Assembly: GCA_036340215.1 (NCBI GenBank)
Contig: JAYYZF010000076.1
Coordinates: forward strand, 1-9,112
Direction: 5' to 3'
DNA length: 9,112 nt
From: JABJPE01 sp036340215
GTDB taxonomy: Bacteria > Pseudomonadota > Gammaproteobacteria > Comchoanobacterales > Comchoanobacteraceae
The notes under the pieces are model-generated. The model ran no database searches, was not told the origin of the DNA, and was given only the letters and a program-made list of their open reading frames with translations. Below are positions 6,641 through 9,112 of the stretch, piece after piece. Each line of letters opens with the position of its first letter. Positions within the stretch are counted from its first letter, which is position 1. The position numbers were made by a program, and so were the translations under genes.

Positions 6641-6709
6641 AACTCCACATTACACAGAGATAGGCTATTTCATATTATTATTTTCTACAATACGGTGAAA
6701 TCTTTCTTG

Positions 6710-9022
6710 CTAACCGAATAATTCCGATAAATCCTGCATAGAATCTTTTTTCATTGTTTTAGTGAAATCTTTAGAAGAAGGCATATTCTTAACATCAAAT
6801 ATTTCAAACTTACTGTTATTATCATCTGCCGTAGTCAACATACCACTTTCATAATTAACCTTGGCAGTAACAATTCCTGGCGGCTGCTTAAATGCTTTAT
6901 CTTCAGATGAGTTCAAAGCAACCTTCATAAAATCTATCCATATTGGAAGCGCTAATTGGGAAGCATACTCATATAAAGAAGCAGAGTTATCAAAGCCCAC
7001 CCAAACTGTAGCCACAATATCTTGATTGTAACCACAAAACCAAGCATCTTTTTGATCATTGGTTGTACCTGTTTTTCCGGCTAAATCTTCTCTTTTTAAA
7101 GCTAATGCTCTCCTTCCAGTACCTCTCTTTATAACATCCTGTAATACACTGTTAATAAGATAAGAATTTGTCTCGCTAATAACTCTTTTATCTTGAAGTT
7201 TTTGACTGAACCTACTTCCTGGAATAACTATTTGCTTGCCGCTCTGATCAACAATCTTTGCAATTAAATATGGCTGAAATATATTACCCCCATTAGCAAA
7301 TGGGCTATATGCTACCGTTGCTTGTAGCGGTGAAGACAATCCAGAACCTAGAGCTAATGATAAAGAACTAGGCATTTCAAGCTCACCACTGAAACCAAAA
7401 CTTTTTATATAATCTCGTGCAATCTGTATACCAATACTATCTAATATTCTAACTGCAACAAGGTTTCTTGACTTTACAAGGGCCTCGCGAAGATTTGTTG
7501 GCCCGAGGAATCGTAAATTAACATTATTTGGTCTCCACAACTCGTTGTCGCCGTTGTCTTTTACAACTACTGGTGAGTCATTAACAACACTTGCCAGGGT
7601 AAAGCCATTCTCCAAAGCAGCTGAGAAAACAAAAGGCTTAAATAATGAGCACATCTGTCTTTTTGCTTGAGTTGCTCTATTGAAATTACTTTCATAGAAA
7701 TGATAACCACCATTCAAAGCTAAAATTGCCCCATTTTTTGGATTTAGAGCTACTAGAGCACCGTCAACCCCTGGATTCTGAGTGAGCTGCCACCTATCAT
7801 TTTCTTGAGTTAGGTAAACAATATTTCCAGGTACTAAAATATTAGAAATATCATTAGGGGTTGTGCTCTTATGCCCATCTATATTGCTATACAAAGCCCA
7901 CTCCATATCTTTTGCTGTCAATGAAATAATCTCACCATCTGACATACTTACGTCTAATGTATCACTACCAACTTTTATAACTCCAGCAGGATAATTATTG
8001 TTAACTGTGGGTATTGATTTCAGAATTTTTGGCCATAAACTCCTGTCCTCAGGCAAAGTAAATGTAGATGATCTCAAGCCATGCCTCTTGTCATAGGATA
8101 AAACTCCTTTAGTTAAGGAATCTACCGCAGCTGTTTGTATTTTAGAATCAATCGTAGTATATACTTTTAATCCAAGCGTATAAGCCTGCTTCCCAAAAAC
8201 ATTTACCAAATCCCTGCGTACCAATTCAGCTGCATGTGGGGCTGCAACTTGAACTCTAGGACCATATATTCTCTCAGTCATAGGAGCACCTATAGCATCG
8301 GTATATTCTTCATTAGTTATATAATTTAAAGACAGCATACTGGCTAAAACGTAATTCCTTCTGATGAGGGCTTTATGTGGATTCGCAATAGGATTATTAC
8401 TAGATGGAGCTTTTGGCAAACCAGCCAACATAGCATACTGTGCCAAAGATAAGTCATTTAGATCTTTACCATAATAATTACGGGCAGCAGCTTTGATACC
8501 ATAAGCTCTATGTCCAAGAAAAATTTTGTTGAGATAAAGCTCCAGAATTTGCTTTTTTGTAAGATAATATTCAATCTTAAATGATAATAAAATCTCGTTT
8601 ATTTTCCTTGAATAAGTTTTCTCCTTTGAAAGAAAAAAGTTACGCGCAACTTGCATTGTAATAGTACTTGCACCTTGGCTCTTCTTTCCAGTAATAGCAA
8701 GCTCTTTAACGGCTCTAATAATACTTATAAAATCAACACCAAAATGATTAAAAAACCTTTTATCCTCAGTTGCAACTATAGCATCGACCATTCTTTGTGG
8801 TATCTCTGAGTACTGCACAGGCAAACGGTGCTTCTCACCAAATTCAGCAATTAAATCTCCATCTGTAGTGTAAATACGCATAGGAACCTGGAACTCATCC
8901 TCTAACAGTACAGAAACACTTGGCAACACCATAACGGAATAGCAAAATACAGATATGAAAAGTAAAAAACAAAAGGCCCCAGTGAAGAATATAAATTTGG
9001 ATATTTTAGGGCTTAATCTCAT
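6710..9022 (-). CDS. mrcA: Penicillin-binding protein 1A, bifunctional peptidoglycan synthase
   Basis: A class A PBP of 770 residues that polymerises and cross-links peptidoglycan at the inner membrane. Residues 10-33 form the membrane anchor. The glycosyltransferase 51 domain (about 50-230) shows TEDKRFFNHFG with catalytic E86, QGASTITMQVARNF (116-129), RKINEI with the second Glu E143, and LELYLNKIFLG (160-170). An OB-like/ODD segment lies at about 310-420. The transpeptidase domain (about 420-705) has SLFK (S459 nucleophile, K462), SRN (518-520) and KTGT (650-653), so both active sites are intact. The residue before S459 is Cys where the family usually has Gly. It is somewhat shorter than E. 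coli PBP1a (850). ATG at 9022 has a weak AAGAG about 10 nt upstream. The gene stands beside pilus genes, as ponA/mrcA does in many gammaproteobacteria, though in Haemophilus it is divergent from comA and here it points the same way. Confidence 0.96.
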   Translation of the reverse strand: MRLSPKISKFIFFTGAFCFLLFISVFCYSVMVLPSVSVLLEDEFQVPMRIYTTDGDLIAEFGEKHRLPVQYSEIPQRMVDAIVATEDKRFFNHFGVDFISIIRAVKELAITGKKSQGASTITMQVARNFFLSKEKTYSRKINEILLSFKIEYYLTKKQILELYLNKIFLGHRAYGIKAAARNYYGKDLNDLSLAQYAMLAGLPKAPSSNNPIANPHKALIRRNYVLASMLSLNYITNEEYTDAIGAPMTERIYGPRVQVAAPHAAELVRRDLVNVFGKQAYTLGLKVYTTIDSKIQTAAVDSLTKGVLSYDKRHGLRSSTFTLPEDRSLWPKILKSIPTVNNNYPAGVIKVGSDTLDVSMSDGEIISLTAKDMEWALYSNIDGHKSTTPNDISNILVPGNIVYLTQENDRWQLTQNPGVDGALVALNPKNGAILALNGGYHFYESNFNRATQAKRQMCSLFKPFVFSAALENGFTLASVVNDSPVVVKDNGDNELWRPNNVNLRFLGPTNLREALVKSRNLVAVRILDSIGIQIARDYIKSFGFSGELEMPSSLSLALGSGLSSPLQATVAYSPFANGGNIFQPYLIAKIVDQSGKQIVIPGSRFSQKLQDKRVISETNSYLINSVLQDVIKRGTGRRALALKREDLAGKTGTTNDQKDAWFCGYNQDIVATVWVGFDNSASLYEYASQLALPIWIDFMKVALNSSEDKAFKQPPGIVTAKVNYESGMLTTADDNNSKFEIFDVKNMPSSKDFTKTMKKDSMQDLSELFG

Positions 9023-9067
9023 TTTTCAATAACTCTTGATAAAAAACTGATTACAATAGACAACATT

Positions 9068-9095
9068 AATATAGACATATTTGTATTTGAAACAA
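9068..9095 (-). promoter_or_regulatory. Possible mrcA promoter
   Basis: Minus strand: TTGTTT (9095-9090), 16-nt spacer, TATATT (9073-9068, 5 of 6 to the -10 consensus). The -35 is poor and the surroundings very AT-rich, so a chance match is quite possible. No better candidate is visible between 9023 and the right edge. Confidence 0.3.
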
Positions 9096-9112
9096 AGAAA
9101 AACTTTAATATA

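Noticed and set aside
6641..6709. Separate promoter between mrcA and the pilus genes
   Set aside because: The 69-nt gap is AT-rich but holds no -35/-10 pair with acceptable matches and spacing; read-through from mrcA is as likely.

Overview
The window is AT-rich and gene-dense, and every gene I can support lies on the minus strand, so the biological order runs from right to left. The genes point to a gammaproteobacterium. They include the core block tRNA-Gln(UUG) - prs - rplY - pth - ychF, a class A penicillin-binding protein next to a pilMN...Q-like cluster ending in a secretin, and a tRNA with an encoded CCA tail. The low GC, the shortened pilus genes and a possible nucleotide-translocase-like fragment at the left edge would suit a host-associated or intracellular lineage such as Francisella/Fastidiosibacter relatives. 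That placement is inference and not a sequence match.

Right part (9022 to 4058): a complete PBP1A-type peptidoglycan synthase is followed after 69 nt by a compact type IV pilus/competence alignment cluster. The cluster holds a 377-residue protein that looks like fused PilM and PilN, a roughly 102-residue single-membrane-pass protein in the PilO/PilP position, and a short PilQ secretin of 390 residues without AMIN domains. These three genes overlap or nearly abut and look translationally coupled.

Middle (4057 to 3832): a 120-nt gap holds two tandem sigma70-like promoters, then tRNA-Gln(UUG), then the prs leader. These promoters probably drive the tRNA and the four genes behind it.

Left part (3831 to 520): prs (PRPP synthetase, GTG start), rplY (long CTC-type L25), pth (peptidyl-tRNA hydrolase, probable TTG start) and ychF (ATPase of the Obg family) follow each other with gaps of 19 to 28 nt and form a housekeeping operon linked to nucleotide supply and translation.

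Left edge (519 to 1): a noncoding stretch of about 220 nt carries a very good promoter (TTGACA, 17-nt spacer, extended TAGTAT). It serves a gene that starts at 299 and runs out of the window. Its 99 visible residues resemble the middle of Tlc-type ATP/ADP translocases, starting about where their second half begins. No insertion sequence, CRISPR array, rRNA or convincing intrinsic terminator was seen.
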